From contig JAVKOQ010000442.1 in assembly GCA_031835245.1 (NCBI GenBank), positions 1-37,394 on the forward strand: a DNA stretch of 37,394 nucleotides, in the 5' to 3' direction. Below the pieces are notes generated by a model that was not told the DNA's origin, made no database searches, and worked only from the letters and a program-made list of their open reading frames with translations. Source of the DNA: Balamuthia mandrillaris (Eukaryota > Discosea > Longamoebia > Balamuthiidae). Shown piece after piece: positions 9,790-20,226 of the stretch (its first letter is position 1; every line of letters begins with the position of its first letter). A program made the position numbers and the translations under genes.

Positions 9790-10186
9790 ATGTCGACAAG
9801 AAGAACAGTTGTGGCACCTTCCGCGCCGCCAAAAGACATTGCTGAAATGGTAAGGGTGAAATCGCAGTAGAAAATGTCCTATCCCATTTGTGCTTTCAAC
9901 AACGGGAGGACGCAGGAATAGAGTACTTATTGACAGCAAGGACAAATGTCAGAGCACCCCATAGCATATTGATCTGTAGGATTTGATTGAGCACCGCAAA
10001 TTTTCGATTGCCCACGATATTGTCAACAAAATCAATCCGATTCCCTCCCCTCCTGCAGCAACGTTGCAGACGGCAGGTATCGTCCGCGGCGGCACGCGTT
10101 CATGTTATCGTGTGCAACAAGCAGCCCTTGCAAGGAGAATGGGACATCCATATGCTCAACCAGGTGAAGACGTTGCGGTCAAATAA
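9790..10186 (+). CDS. Small hypothetical protein, two exons
   Basis: Exon 1 (9790-9849) encodes MSTRRTVVAPSAPPKDIAEM and ends at a strong gtaagg donor; exon 2 starts at 9980 after gatctgtag and reads DLIEHRKFSIAHDIVNKI, Pro-rich, to a stop at 10186. The product is about 89 residues. An AATAAA follows at 10194. Exon 2 may contain a further 48-nt intron (gtatcg at 10077 to caag/gcag near 10120), and another frame of exon 2 (...GEWDIHMLNQVKTLRS) also looks protein-like, so the 3' half is uncertain. It is divergent from the G-patch gene with only 72 bp between the two ATGs, so they likely share a promoter. Not recognised. Confidence 0.45.
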
Positions 10187-10193
10187 CAAACAA

Positions 10194-10199
10194 AATAAA
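10194..10199 (+). terminator. AATAAA polyadenylation signal
   Basis: Canonical hexamer 8 nt after the stop of the small gene at 9790-10186. Confidence 0.45.
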
Positions 10200-10383
10200 A
10201 TTAGCATGTAATCATAGTTTTAAAGGCTTTAAAGAGAAAGAGATAAAAAGGAAACGTTAGAAAAGGCAAATAAAGAAGAAAACAGTTTTGTGTTTGGCAA
10301 GTCGGGCCCCCACCCCAATAAAAGCACCCAAAAGGGCCAGGAACCAGGAATAGAGCGAACCCTCTCCACCGCCCACTCCACCC

Positions 10384-11925
10384 ATGTCAGCCGCTAACAA
10401 GTCAACTTTGTCACTGACAGCGACGACGACGTCGACGTCGCTTGGTGGAGGTGTTACGTTGAATACTGGCGGCAGCTCGGCGGCGGCAGCAAAAAGCAAA
10501 GAGAAGAAGCAACAAGAGGAGGAGGAGGAACAGAGACCACAACCGCAGCCACCACCGCAACAACGACTGTTCGACTACTTCCTGGTGGTTTCGCTTCGAC
10601 GCCGCTCCGGCAGCATGTCTGAACCAAGCTCCTCCTCTCCCTCGTCCCCTGCTTCGCTGAGCGGAGGAGGTCCCCTCTCGCCTTTCATCAAATACAAGTA
10701 CCCCACCGACAAAACGGATTCCTTCCTGACCTCTGCCACTGAGTTCTGCTTCCCGGATACTTCCCTCTTTGACAAAGACCCTCAACCCTCCAAAGATGCT
10801 CACTCTTCTTCTTCGGCATTCGGCGGTGGCGGTGGCAGCGGCAGCGGAGGAGGGGGTGCAGGAGCGAGCGAGGAGCATGAAGGCACCTCGCTTGCTGCCA
10901 CTGCAAGGAGGGCGTTCATGTTGGGCCAACAAAGTGCCAAAGCGGCACGCAATGGCAGCTTCTCCTTTGTCCTGACGGACGTGCATGGCGGCAAGCGCTG
11001 GGGCTATTGTAAGCGTACCTCCCTCAACAAGCTGTTGCGGCGCAGAGCGAGAACGGCCACAACGTCAACGGCATCTTCCATCCTCTCCTCTGCCGGCTCA
11101 ACGTTTTCCTCGTCGTTTGGCAAAAAGGAGGCGACCGACGAAGAACAAGAGGAGAACGCGTTGGGTCGAAAGAGCAAACGGCGGTGCTGCCTTTGTTTTT
11201 GTTTGATAAGCTATCTGCCCTGCTTTGACCTTTTCTCTCAACTTTTGGACCATCTCATGCTCTCTCTTACTCAAACGGAACTTCCTTCTCGGCTTGCCTC
11301 TCCTCTTCCTCAAGGTTCCTCATCTCTTTTGTCGTTTTTCTTTCTCTCAGCGTGCACGCTCATTATCAAAATACAGTTTTGTCCGATCGTTGTCTACAGT
11401 TTTTGAACGCAGTCTATGACCAGCTGTTGCCACCGCCTGGCGGCACTCTTACCATCGTTGTTAGAGACTCTCCTGCTGGTAATTTCTCCTATGTTGTTGT
11501 CGTTGTTGTCGTCGTCGTTGTCGTCGTCGTCGTACTTATTCTTCTTGTTCTTGTTCTTGTTCTTGTTCTTGTTCTTGTTCTTGTTCTTGTTCTTGTTCTT
11601 GTTCTTGTTCTTGTTCTTGTTCTTGTTCTTCATCTTCTTCTTCTTGTTCTTGTTCTTGTCCTTCATCTTCCACTTCATCTTCAAACGGTATCAATATCTC
11701 ATTGTATTATTATGCACCAAAGCTAAACAACAGTACAGTTTCACACGGCCGGATGACAGTGATAGCTTGCTATCTCACGTTAGCTTCGAACCAATGCTAC
11801 AACAACTATCCTCTCGCAATATCATGTTGACATTCTTATCGTTGCTGGTAGAACGACGCATCATCTTTGTATCCAACTCTTTAGGACTTCTTTCCAGCTG
11901 CATCCAAGCCTTTGTTGCTGTACTT

Positions 11926-11974
<49 letters not shown>

Positions 11975-13972
11975 CTCTCTCTCTCGCGCTCGCGCTCGCT
12001 CTCTCTCTCTCTCTCTCGCTCTGAAGTTTCCTGACAAGGAAGTTTTTTTTTAAAAAAAGTTACTATACCCATTCACATGGCAGCATATATTCATCCCGGT
12101 GCTACCACCATCGATGCTGGACTACTGCGGAGCTCCTATGCCTTTTGTCATCGGCATTCTGCGCAGCAGCATGCAGCAGTTGATGCAAATGACGTCAAGC
12201 ATGGAGGACGTTGTGTTAGTGGACCTCGATCGTGATAGTGTCTCGTATCTACCACCGACATCTCCCTTGCAGGACGATTGGGAGTTGTTGCCACCTTCTT
12301 TGACGGGACCTCTGTTAGACTACATCGAGTACTACAAGAAGGCAGTACAGCGGCTCCGTCCTTTTCCTTGGAACGCATTTCTGCATAAAGCCAAGAAGAA
12401 GGGCGAGCATTTCAATGGTGGTGGTAGCAGCCAATCCAAACGGAAGCTGCTGCAACAACAAGCGGATGAAAAACATCAGAAGGACCCTGCATCTTCCAAA
12501 CGTTCTTCGTCTAGTTCTTCTTTTACGAACGAGGAAGAAGCGGACAACAAGAAGCTATCGCATGCATTTATCGCATTCATGATAGAGTTGCTGGCCAGTT
12601 ATCGTCTCTTCATAGTGCCTGACAAACGGGAACGTGACCAGGAGAAGAAACGAAGCAGCAGGCGAGGGACACGCAAAACGAGCCTCCCTCACGACGATGA
12701 TACCACCACCGACGACAGCAATGTAACTGCTACATCGGAGTCTGAAAGTAGTGATGATAGTAGCGAGGAGAAACTGGATGGCTTCGTTGGTAACTTTGAT
12801 GCCAACAACTTTGTATGTAGCGAAGCCGTGGAGAAGCAGCCCCTATTACTCCTACTAACCCAAACCCAAATGTTTCAGGTTCTTCTTACTCTATTCTTGT
12901 ATTTGTGGTTCTCTAACGCGATACTCAACAGGTGTTTATAGAAGAGCGGACGAAACAAATGAGAAGATTCAGCAGCGGAAAGTTCGAGCAAGGTGTTCAA
13001 ACCATTTCCAAAGCGGAGGGCAGACGTGCTATCCTCGCCAACGAAACGTCTGACTCCAACAACAACAACGACACCTCTCGGGACATCGTCAAACATTCAG
13101 ACAATTTACTCAGTGGGAGAGAACGTGAAGAGCATAACAGCAATGACGCAAACAGTGGGCTAGTAACAAAAACGGGTCGTTCACCGCGCTCTCGGTTCAC
13201 TCTCTATGAAACAGGTTCTATTTCAAAGGAAGAGATAACGGAAGCCTTGGAGGGGAGAGACAAACCAAAGGAACGGATGGACAATGTAAAGGATAAGGAA
13301 CACACTCAACAACAGCACCGGAAAGAGAGAGACAAAGAGGAAAAGAAGAAGAAAAGGAAAGAGGCCAAAGAGGAGAAAAAGAAAAAGAAGAAGGAGAAGA
13401 ACAAGAACAAGAACAAGAAACCACCCAAAATGTTCCTCTCCGAAGCGAAGCGACAAACAGCAAAATTGAGTCAACACTTAAAGACAAAGCGACAAGAAAT
13501 GTCTGCAAAGGAGAAGATAAGCAACAGAAGAAAAGAAATAGGAGCAGCAGAGGATTACAATGGCGGCTTAGGCGAGATGGAACGGCCACATTGTCCTGAT
13601 GGAGAAGACTGCCATTCCGCCGATCCCCTTCATTGGGTATCCTATCAACACACGCGTCTTCGGAAGGAAGGTGGTAATGCTGAGCAGCAACAGTCACAAA
13701 ACGAAGTAGACGGAGAGGAGACAAACAGAGGAGAGAAGGAGCTTACGTCTAAACAGCAACGGCGGCATGAAGATGGAAAGAAAGAAAAGGAGAAAGAAGA
13801 GGAGGAGGAAGAAGAAGGGGAGGAAAATGTACATAACGAAAAGGCAACAACAACAACAAAGGAAGCAGAACAAGCGATGCCCTCGATAGTTCACAACTTT
13901 GTCAAGATTCTTCTTTTTCTCAACGAGTATGATGATGACGATGAAGCACCCTCCAAGGAACAAAGCATTTAA
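10384..13972 (+). CDS. DENN-domain protein (Rab GEF family)
   Basis: Five exons (10384-11314, 11377-11478, 11723-11919, 12060-12878, 12932-13972) join in phase to 1029 residues. All three parts of the tripartite DENN module are present: uDENN (LFDYFLVVSLRRR, then KYPTDKTD and SFSFVLTDVHGGKRWGYCKR), cDENN (CLCFCLISYLPCFDLFSQLL, LLVERRIIFVSNSLGLLSSC, then LYPFTWQHIFIPVLPPSMLD across the fourth junction) and dDENN (SHAFIAFMIELLASYRLFI, then TQMFQVFIEERTKQM across the last junction). DENN proteins exchange nucleotide on Rab GTPases during membrane traffic; the Rab partner is unknown. Ser/Gly/Gln-rich inserts break up uDENN. The long tail (from about residue 700) is Lys/Glu-rich and probably disordered. 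Introns 2 and 3 hold large microsatellites. Confidence 0.9.
11493..11675 (+). repeat. Microsatellites in DENN intron: (GTCGTT)n-like and (TTGTTC)n
   Basis: A GTT/GTC triplet tract (about 11493-11534) is followed by about 14 copies of the hexamer ttgttc (about 11546-11629) and CTT-rich sequence. It lies in the intron between 11478 and 11723. The reverse strand would read as poly(Asn-Lys), which is a repeat artefact and not a gene. Confidence 0.9.
11931..12018 (+). repeat. (CT)n microsatellite in DENN intron
   Basis: A CT dinucleotide tract with a few CG interruptions starts about 10 nt after the gtactt donor at 11920. The intron ends at 12059 after an A-run and aag. Confidence 0.9.
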
Positions 13973-14006
13973 GTCTTTCATCTTTTCTCTTTTTGTGATT
14001 GTTGAT

Positions 14007-14010
<4 letters not shown>

Positions 14011-14047
<37 letters not shown>
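14011..14047 (+). repeat. (CT)n microsatellite between convergent genes
   Basis: CT tract in the 103-bp gap between the DENN stop (13972) and the stop of the minus-strand CX9C gene (14076). Confidence 0.9.
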
Positions 14048-14051
<4 letters not shown>

Positions 14052-14075
14052 CTTGCTTTATATCGCTTTAATGTT

Positions 14076-14748
14076 TCAAAGACCGTATTTGTTGCCCCAT
14101 TTCTGCCGGAAGCAAACGTCTAGACTCTGCAGCTCTTTCTTGCACGTTTGTTGCACGGATTGACCACCGCCACGCCCTCGTCGACCTCCACTTGCAGTGG
14201 CTCTGCACTGCTGCACCGCTCTGGCTTCTTCTGGGCAGTACACCGAGCCCAAGCACATGCTGAAACCTTCTAGCTCCTTCCGGCATGGGTTGCTTTGTTC
14301 GTGTTCGTCGCCTCCATCGCTTCCTCCTTCATACTCGCACTGTCACATGATGCACAAAAAAGCAAAGCAAGCGAAACAGAGAGGGTGAGTAAGAGAGGAG
14401 AGACGGGAACGAGAACGAGAAGGAGAGTCACGCAACTCGGGAAGCGAGAAGAACCAGAAAGAGAGAGAGAGAGAAGGAGAAAGAACGAGGGAAACCGCAG
14501 AGGAGAGAAGGAGGGTAGTGGAAAAAAGCTGGAAGGAGAACCTGCATGAGGGCTTCAGCACTGCGACCGCACGCGGCTCTAACGGCATCCTCACCGACGT
14601 TTTGGAGCTGGTAGGCCTCCTCCAACAACAACTGTTGGATCATTTGATTTCTGTTCCAGTATGCCAATAAAGTGTTAGGCCCACATCACTCCACATGAGG
14701 TTTGGAAAAAAAAAAAAAAAGAACAACGTACTGTTGGTCGTTGGCCAT
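14076..14748 (-). CDS. Four-CX9C protein, mitochondrial intermembrane space type
   Basis: Three exons (14732-14748, 14542-14650, 14076-14339) join to 129 residues starting MANDQQNQMIQQLLLEEAYQ. Four Cys-(9 residues)-Cys motifs are visible: CGRSAEALMQC (formed only after splicing of exons 2 and 3, which supports the model), CRKELEGFSMC, CPEEARAVQQC and CKKELQSLDVC. CX9C proteins are oxidised by the Mia40/Erv1 relay into helical hairpins in the intermembrane space and act in respiratory-complex assembly or as subunits. Four motifs recall complex I subunit NDUFA8, whose last motif CRKQQAKFDEC and following VLDKLGW resemble CKKELQSLDVC and FRQKWG here, but the spacing between motifs differs, so NDUFA8 identity is only possible. 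The first coding exon is just 17 nt. Confidence 0.8.
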
Positions 14749-14796
14749 GCTTTCTCTCTCTGGGTTCTTCTTTTTGCTCTTTCTTCTTTCGCCACC

Positions 14797-14849
14797 TTAA
14801 ATTTCAGGTAGGCTCTTTATTATTAATAAAGAGCCTACCTGAAATTTAA
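14797..14849. repeat. Perfect 26-bp inverted repeat with 1-nt loop
   Basis: Left arm 14797-14822 and right arm 14824-14849 are exact reverse complements around a single T at 14823. AATAAA occurs in both orientations near the centre, so it could serve as a poly(A) site for the minus-strand gene ending at 14980. It lies about 50 bp upstream of the CX9C start codon. Confidence 0.9.
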
Positions 14850-14979
14850 AAAAAAAGAAAACGTTACTGCGGACGCTCATTTCTTTTTCTTCCTGCTGCA
14901 ACAGATGTAAAAAGTAGGGTCCATAGTTTGGTTGAAGAGGATTGATGAGCAAGCAAGGGATGGAAGGTATTTTTCATGG

Positions 14980-16669
14980 TCAGCAGGATGAAAGATAACA
15001 CTCGATGAGGGCGTGGACCTGGAGCTCCTCGAAACTGGGAGAGCACGCGTTACATGCTGGGCATTGGAAAGGAGGGGATGATGGCAGAACAAGCGAAGAG
15101 ACATCCCGTTCGTCGCTTTGCTTTCTTTCTTCCTTCCGTTCTGATTTACTGCAACGATCGTAAACATTGTGTGGGGTAGAGGAGAGAATAAGAGGGAGGG
15201 AGGGAGGGAGGTACTTGATGGAAGAGGGAGCGCCAGGTCCTTCGTAGATAGCCCTATGTTGGGCGGCATAATGGGTGCTCATTGCTTCACTTTAGGGTCA
15301 GTATCATTACTATGAGAGAGAGAGAGAGAGAGAGAGAGTACATTTTAGAGGAACTAATTGCGCGCAAATACCACAAGGTTGCGTATGTGCACCGCAACGC
15401 TGTTGATGGCTCTCAAGTTGTTCTAAAGGTTGCGAGACAGAGCAGAATTTGCACGGTACTGGGCGTAGCCTACATTCGTGCTCTTTGTGAACGAGCATCT
15501 CTGCCAAATGTAACTTTACGCCACAATAACATTCCAACTTGTTTGTTGCTTGTTAGCCATCCACTTTTCTCTCTCTCTCTCTCTCTCTCTCTCATACCTC
15601 AGAATGAACCACTTCCAAATGTTTCTGCCTTTCAGCCGCAGAAAGCACCGCAGTGCAGCCTTCTTGATCGCAGTGCCAATGGTCAGTACTATCTTTGTCG
15701 ATTAGAGCATTACATAATGGGCAATGAACATGTTGGTCTTTGTCTTGAACTCTTATGACCAAGCCACAACCTTTCACTGTACATTTGAAGTTGCTGCGCT
15801 GACAAAAGGCCTCATGTCTTGCATAGTTATGGTCAGGAATCCACCGCTCGCTGTCGTCGGGTTTAAACAGTCAGTAACATTCTAACTTCTCTCTCTCTCT
15901 CTCTCTCACTCTTTCTCTCTCCGTCGTACCAATTGACACAACGAGCAAAGTTTTCACCGGGAGGATGTGGACCAGAAGACCGTATATCAGGAGATACATG
16001 CTGTCCTGTTTCGGCTTGCTCCTTTGCCGATATAACTAAGAGAATGAGAGGGGAGAGAGAACACAACCGAGTTTAAAATGGAATAACAGGTATTGTGCCG
16101 GTGGAGGTACCTTTAAGTACAGCGATGGAATAGGAGGCATCCACTTTGTGGGCACGAACTCCAATCCAAAATGGCCCTCGTTGACGTTTAGGATCGTTGC
16201 TCCGCAGCAGCACTTCATCGCCTCCTGTGGTTGCGCTTATCCAAGTGTGTTGCCGCCTATTAGGCTTCTTAATCTTCTGGTCGACGTACAAATCGGGATC
16301 GCCTGCCAAAGCTTCACATACCACAAGCAAGTCTGCATCTCTTGAGGTTTCATCCGGAGTGAAGTGATAGTAGGAGTAGCAATTGGCAGCAGCCTTGCCT
16401 TCTACTTTAACTCCTAACTGGAGCTCAGTTGGTTTCTTATTTTGCAGAGTTGTGCTTTCAGTTCAAGTTTAACGCGATGGAAAGCAGAAGAGGAGGCAGA
16501 ATAGGACATACCTGAGTTTGATGAAGAGGAGGCATCAAGTCTATATCAAGTTGTGTTTCAACAATCCAGACAGATGGCTTTGGTTGGCATTCCACCACTA
16601 TCACTTCGTAGACAGTTGCCCCAATGGTCGTGTGAATACTCTCTCCTATAGTACATCCATATTAAGAAA

Positions 16670-16704
<35 letters not shown>

Positions 16705-17801
16705 TCAAACCTTGAGTTAATGTACAGTAGTGATAGGAAAGGGCTTCCTCCAAGCTACACCCATCCGTTCAAAGTCAGCATCCATCAAAAATAAAGGAGA
16801 CATTATAATGCTTGTTGCATAACGAAAAATAAACGCACGTGGCTTTTGGGCTGGGCAACTCCATGAACGCTTCTTGCAGCGGCTGCAGACGCACAAATGT
16901 GGCTGTCGGCAATGTTGTTTTCTCCAGATGAACCTGGTCCCCTTCCATCAGGTACAATTGTGCCATCAACTTATTTGGTTTGCCATTTAACAGATCCGTT
17001 AGTACGTCTGAAAGGAGAAGCAGAGTGGAGAATGAGAGAGAAGAAGATAAGAGGAGCTGATACAAAGAAACGAGAGAACCAGAGAATGGAGAAGACAGAA
17101 CAGGATACAGCAGAGAACAGAACAGAGAAGAGAAAGAAATTCACCCAATCAGGAAGTATGGCAGCAGCAGGCTCAGGAGAGGTAAAGTCAAGCACACCAC
17201 AATAGGCAGCAGAGCCAGCAGCAAAGCTAGCATTGGTAACGCGAAACAGAAGAGGGCCCTCCTGCAGCAGGTCTCCCAATTGTTCCAATACGCTCTCATG
17301 CATTACGACTGTACGTTTGTGTTATAAACTTTCTTTAAGGCAAGGAGAAAGAGCGCGAGCGAGAGAGAGAACGAAAAGAAGCAGCAGCAACAACAGCAAC
17401 AAAAAACAAGACCAGGGGAGGTAAGAAGAGAACAAACCTTTGTTGCCATTCTCAAGGTCAGTCCTTCCGAAAAGGGAGGCCGGGTAGGCTCTTAGGGAAA
17501 ACCCGTCGACCTGATCCGGCTTGCTTTGTTGTTCCGTGTTCCTATGAGCTTCCTCCGGGGAGGCTTCCTCCTCCTGAAGTCTCCTCGCAAGCAGCTCGTT
17601 GTTCCGTTCTTCCTCCTCCTTCTGCAGCATTCTGGCGAAACCAGAGTCCGAGAGTCCGCCTCCTCCTCCACCGCTGCCCCTTCCTCCTCCTCTCCCTCCG
17701 TCATTCCCGTCCACAAGGTTGAGCTCTCTATCGAGACGTCTGGCTATTTCTGAGTCGCTTAGCTGCGGACCTTCATCCCTGCGGTTACGCCGTCTCCACA
17801 T
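14980..17801 (-). CDS. UFD1-domain protein with C-terminal TRAF-type zinc fingers (PRLI-interacting factor K-like)
   Basis: Multi-exon gene for about 660 residues. Exon 1 (17438-17801) has an N-terminal helical pair of LSDSEIARRLDRE / LSDSGFARMLQKEEEE repeats, then the UFD1 start SLRAYPASLFGRTD. The UFD1 domain continues with HESVLEQLGDLL, PLLFRVTN, YCGVLDFTSPEPAAAILPDW, LVQ-like strands, LQEAFMELPSPKATLEEALS and VYEVIVVECQPKPSVWIVE. A beta-rich domain follows (DLLVVCEALAGDPDLYVD ... QHTWISATTGGDEVLL), then CVNCERWIPDHNYARHEAFC and several Cys/His fingers to CNACSPSFEELQVHALIEC (last exon 14980-15148). This order matches plant PRLI-interacting factor K. UFD1 domains bind ubiquitin and work with Cdc48/p97. 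The junction after ILPDW is unresolved (phases do not match obvious sites), and some introns hold CT or GA tracts. Confidence 0.85.
15313..15338 (+). repeat. (GA)n microsatellite in UFD1-like intron
   Basis: Coding-strand CT tract beginning right after a gtactc donor of the minus-strand UFD1-like gene. Confidence 0.85.
15570..15593 (+). repeat. (CT)n microsatellite in UFD1-like intron
   Basis: Coding-strand GA tract beginning right after a gtatga donor of the minus-strand gene. One of the few introns here with GA on the coding strand. Confidence 0.85.
15889..15922 (+). repeat. (CT)n-rich tract in UFD1-like intron
   Basis: Interrupted CT tract on plus; GA on the coding strand, close to the gtacga donor. 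Confidence 0.75.
16673..16702 (+). repeat. (GA)n microsatellite in UFD1-like intron
   Basis: Coding-strand CT tract a few bases after the gtttga donor that follows the TLTQ codons of the UFD1 domain. Confidence 0.85.
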
Positions 17802-17966
17802 TATGTTGGTGCTTCTTCCGCATAATAAAGCAGATATCTAGTCCCATTATTGCATGACATCATCACATACCCAAATACAGAAAAATGACGTCACAAAAAT
17901 TCTAAATATAGGAACATGACGTCATCGAAAAAAGGAACTTTAAACAAAAAAGACAAGAAAGAAGCT
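17802..17966. promoter_or_regulatory. Divergent promoter with three CRE-like sites
   Basis: Short gap between the UFD1-like gene (minus) and the TCAIM-like gene (plus). TGACATCA at 17855-17862 and the palindrome TGACGTCA at 17886-17893 and 17917-17924 are the consensus of CREB/ATF bZIP factors. The last one overlaps the most upstream in-frame ATG (17916) of the plus-strand gene, which suggests translation really begins at the ATG at 17967. Confidence 0.6.
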
Positions 17967-19854
17967 ATGAGCCACATGTGGAGAAGGCCGAACAGCAACG
18001 GCGTGGCTGCCACCCTCTTCCACGAGGCCTCCTGGCGGAGGTGCTCCGCGTTCGGACACGGCGAAACCGCGCGGCTTCGGCAGTTGGTCACGAACCACGG
18101 CAGAATGATGTCTTCTCTTTCTCAACCAACCACCCAAAGCCGAACCCCACCAAAGGCAATCGCTGCAGCCACGACCACGCCCTTCAACAAGAGCAAGAGG
18201 AAGAGCACGAGCAAGAGGCACTACGCCAGCTTTTACGTACCCCCACAAGAACGAACGCGGCGCCTGATGAGCAGCAACCGCAACCGCTTCCTCCTCAAGG
18301 TGCACCCTGACCTGTTCTCCGGGCGGCCCGACCTCCAGGAAGTCAACTCTCGCTCCCTCAAGCTCCTCAACTCGCTCCTTCACAGCGTCAACAACCCCGC
18401 CTCGGCCCCTTCCTCCTTTCCTCACCGAGCGGAAGAGCTGCGTTTCTTCTTTCGTTCCTCTTCTGCTTCTTCCTCCTCTCCTGCTTCGGATCAACCACAG
18501 GCACAACAGCAACAAGAGTTCATGGAAGCCAAAACCGTGTTTATGCCTCCCAAAAAGCCACTTCATGAGGCGTCCTCTTCTTCTTCTGCCTCTTCTTCGT
18601 TGCACAAACTGTTGAACCAGGAGATCCGACGCTGCCTCACGGAACTCTACGAGCAGGTCGGGCTGATCAGCCCCTCGACCCCGTCCTCCGCGGAGCAGCA
18701 AAGGGAGAAGATGCAGGCGGAGGAGGAGGAGCGACGGAGACGGGCCAAGGAGATGCTGCTGCACCAGCACCGCTTGGCTCGCATGTACAAGGGAGGCTAC
18801 GTCCCCATCGAGCATCTCTCCCCGCAACAGAAGGACCAGAAACTTATTGACATGCTAAGGTATATTATTTATCTCCCTCTTTTTCCTTTCCCGTCTACCA
18901 TGTCGTTTCTCGTTTTTTTGCTCTTCGCTTCCCCTTTCCTTTCTTCTTCGTTTTCTTCCTTCTTCGTTTCTTTCTCCTTTCTTCTGGCTTGATACTGACA
19001 AAACGGACGACAAAAAAAACAGAGGAAGGTCCACAGAATACTTTGTGGGGAATGCCTACTGGGAGAGTCAGCTGCAAGCAGACATGGTGTTCTTCCGCGA
19101 CAACCTCACCACCGAGCAAAAGGAACGCGGCATGCGGAAGCTCCGCCGAGAGCTCCGCCACCTTAGCTTCCACTCGTGGTGCCACCTGCCGATCATCATG
19201 GGCAAGCACTACAGCCGACACCCGGCAGGCTTCGTGGTGATGCCCTATGACTTTAAGCGGGAGGAGCTCATCTATCACCTTCGACAGCACTTGGAGGAGA
19301 TCAGCGCGGAGAGAAAGGCGATTCGAGCGGAGGCCGAGCAATTCGTGGAGCTGCGTCGCTCCTTGCGTGATTCCCTCCATCTCAAGGACCTGTCGGTGCA
19401 CGGCCGGCTCTCCACGAGGCGAGCGGTGGCGATGCCGTCGGCCCATGCTGCTGTCGTGAGCAGCAGAGAGGGAGCGGTTGCAGCGCTGAAGCGGTTGCAA
19501 AGATCGCTTCCTCTCTTGCAGCAGTACGATTGGAGCAACACCAACCTCGTCCTCTTTCATCATGAGGAGGAGCCGCAGGAAGCCATCCCATTGTTGCAAC
19601 AGTTTTCTGTGGATGAGCGGACGCGCCGCCTGTTCGTGCCAAGGAACTTTCGGGAGCAGGACTTGGTGACATTCTTGCACACTCACGTCCACAAGGCCGC
19701 TCCTTGGATCAGCTTACGCTCCTCCTCCTCCTCCTCCTCCTCCTCCACCCAATCCTCCCATACAGACTCTTCCTCTTCCTCCGCGTCTGCTCATCCTGCA
19801 CCTGCTTATGCTTCTTCCTCTCCTCCTCATCCACCCCCACCGCCAAACCTATGA
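17916..19854 (+). CDS. TCAIM-like mitochondrial protein (DUF4460/DUF4461)
   Basis: Two exons (17916-18859, 19023-19854) join in phase to 591 residues from the first ATG, or 574 from the ATG at 17967, which I favour because 17916 sits inside a CRE-like site. The region after 17967 (MSHMWRRPNSNG..., Arg-rich with few acids) fits a mitochondrial presequence. FLLKVHPDLFSGRPDLQEVN and SLKLLNSLL (about residues 125-155) match the J-like DUF4460 domain. MRKLRRELRHLSFHSWCHLP with GKHYS...GFVVMPYDFKREEL (about 350-400) matches the DUF4461 end region of T-cell activation inhibitor, mitochondrial. The biochemical role of the family is not well established. Ser-rich runs near the C-terminus are low-complexity. 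Family assignment is from recalled motif order, not an alignment. Confidence 0.7.
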
Positions 19855-20226
19855 TTTTCTCCCTCTGCTCCATTCTTCTTGGGAGCTGTTCTCCCACGCA
19901 AAACAAAACAAAAAAAAAAAGCTGCAGTGGCTTTGCTCTATTTCTGCTGTATTGCTGTAGCATTTGAGCAGCCTGTTAGCTATATTTCCTCGTTGTGTCA
20001 TCAGCCAATCTTTCGATTTTCCGTCAATAACCCGCCATCTTTCCGTACTTTAAAACACCTTCCCCGCTTCGTTGCCATCACCCCCTCCACCACCATCACC
20101 CTTTCTTCTCTTCCTCTTTGGTCTGCTCTTTTGACGTTTTGTTGTGGACCACAAAAATAATAATAATTAATAGTAATAATAAAAAGCCAAGCCGAACGAA
20201 CGGGGGAAGCGCACGCATCACGAAAC
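19855..20226. other. Spacer between TCAIM-like and CBS genes
   Basis: 3'UTR of the TCAIM-like gene and promoter of the CBS-domain gene. A T/A-rich stretch with taataataattaatagtaataataaa around 20158-20183 may hold the poly(A) signal. No coding exon seen. Confidence 0.4.

Noticed and set aside
11394-11684. Minus-strand frame of alternating Asn and Lys
   Set aside because: It is the translation of an intronic hexanucleotide repeat in the DENN gene.
17940-18827. 295-residue minus-strand frame opposite the TCAIM-like gene
   Set aside because: No homology-like motifs; a GC-rich shadow of the plus-strand exon.
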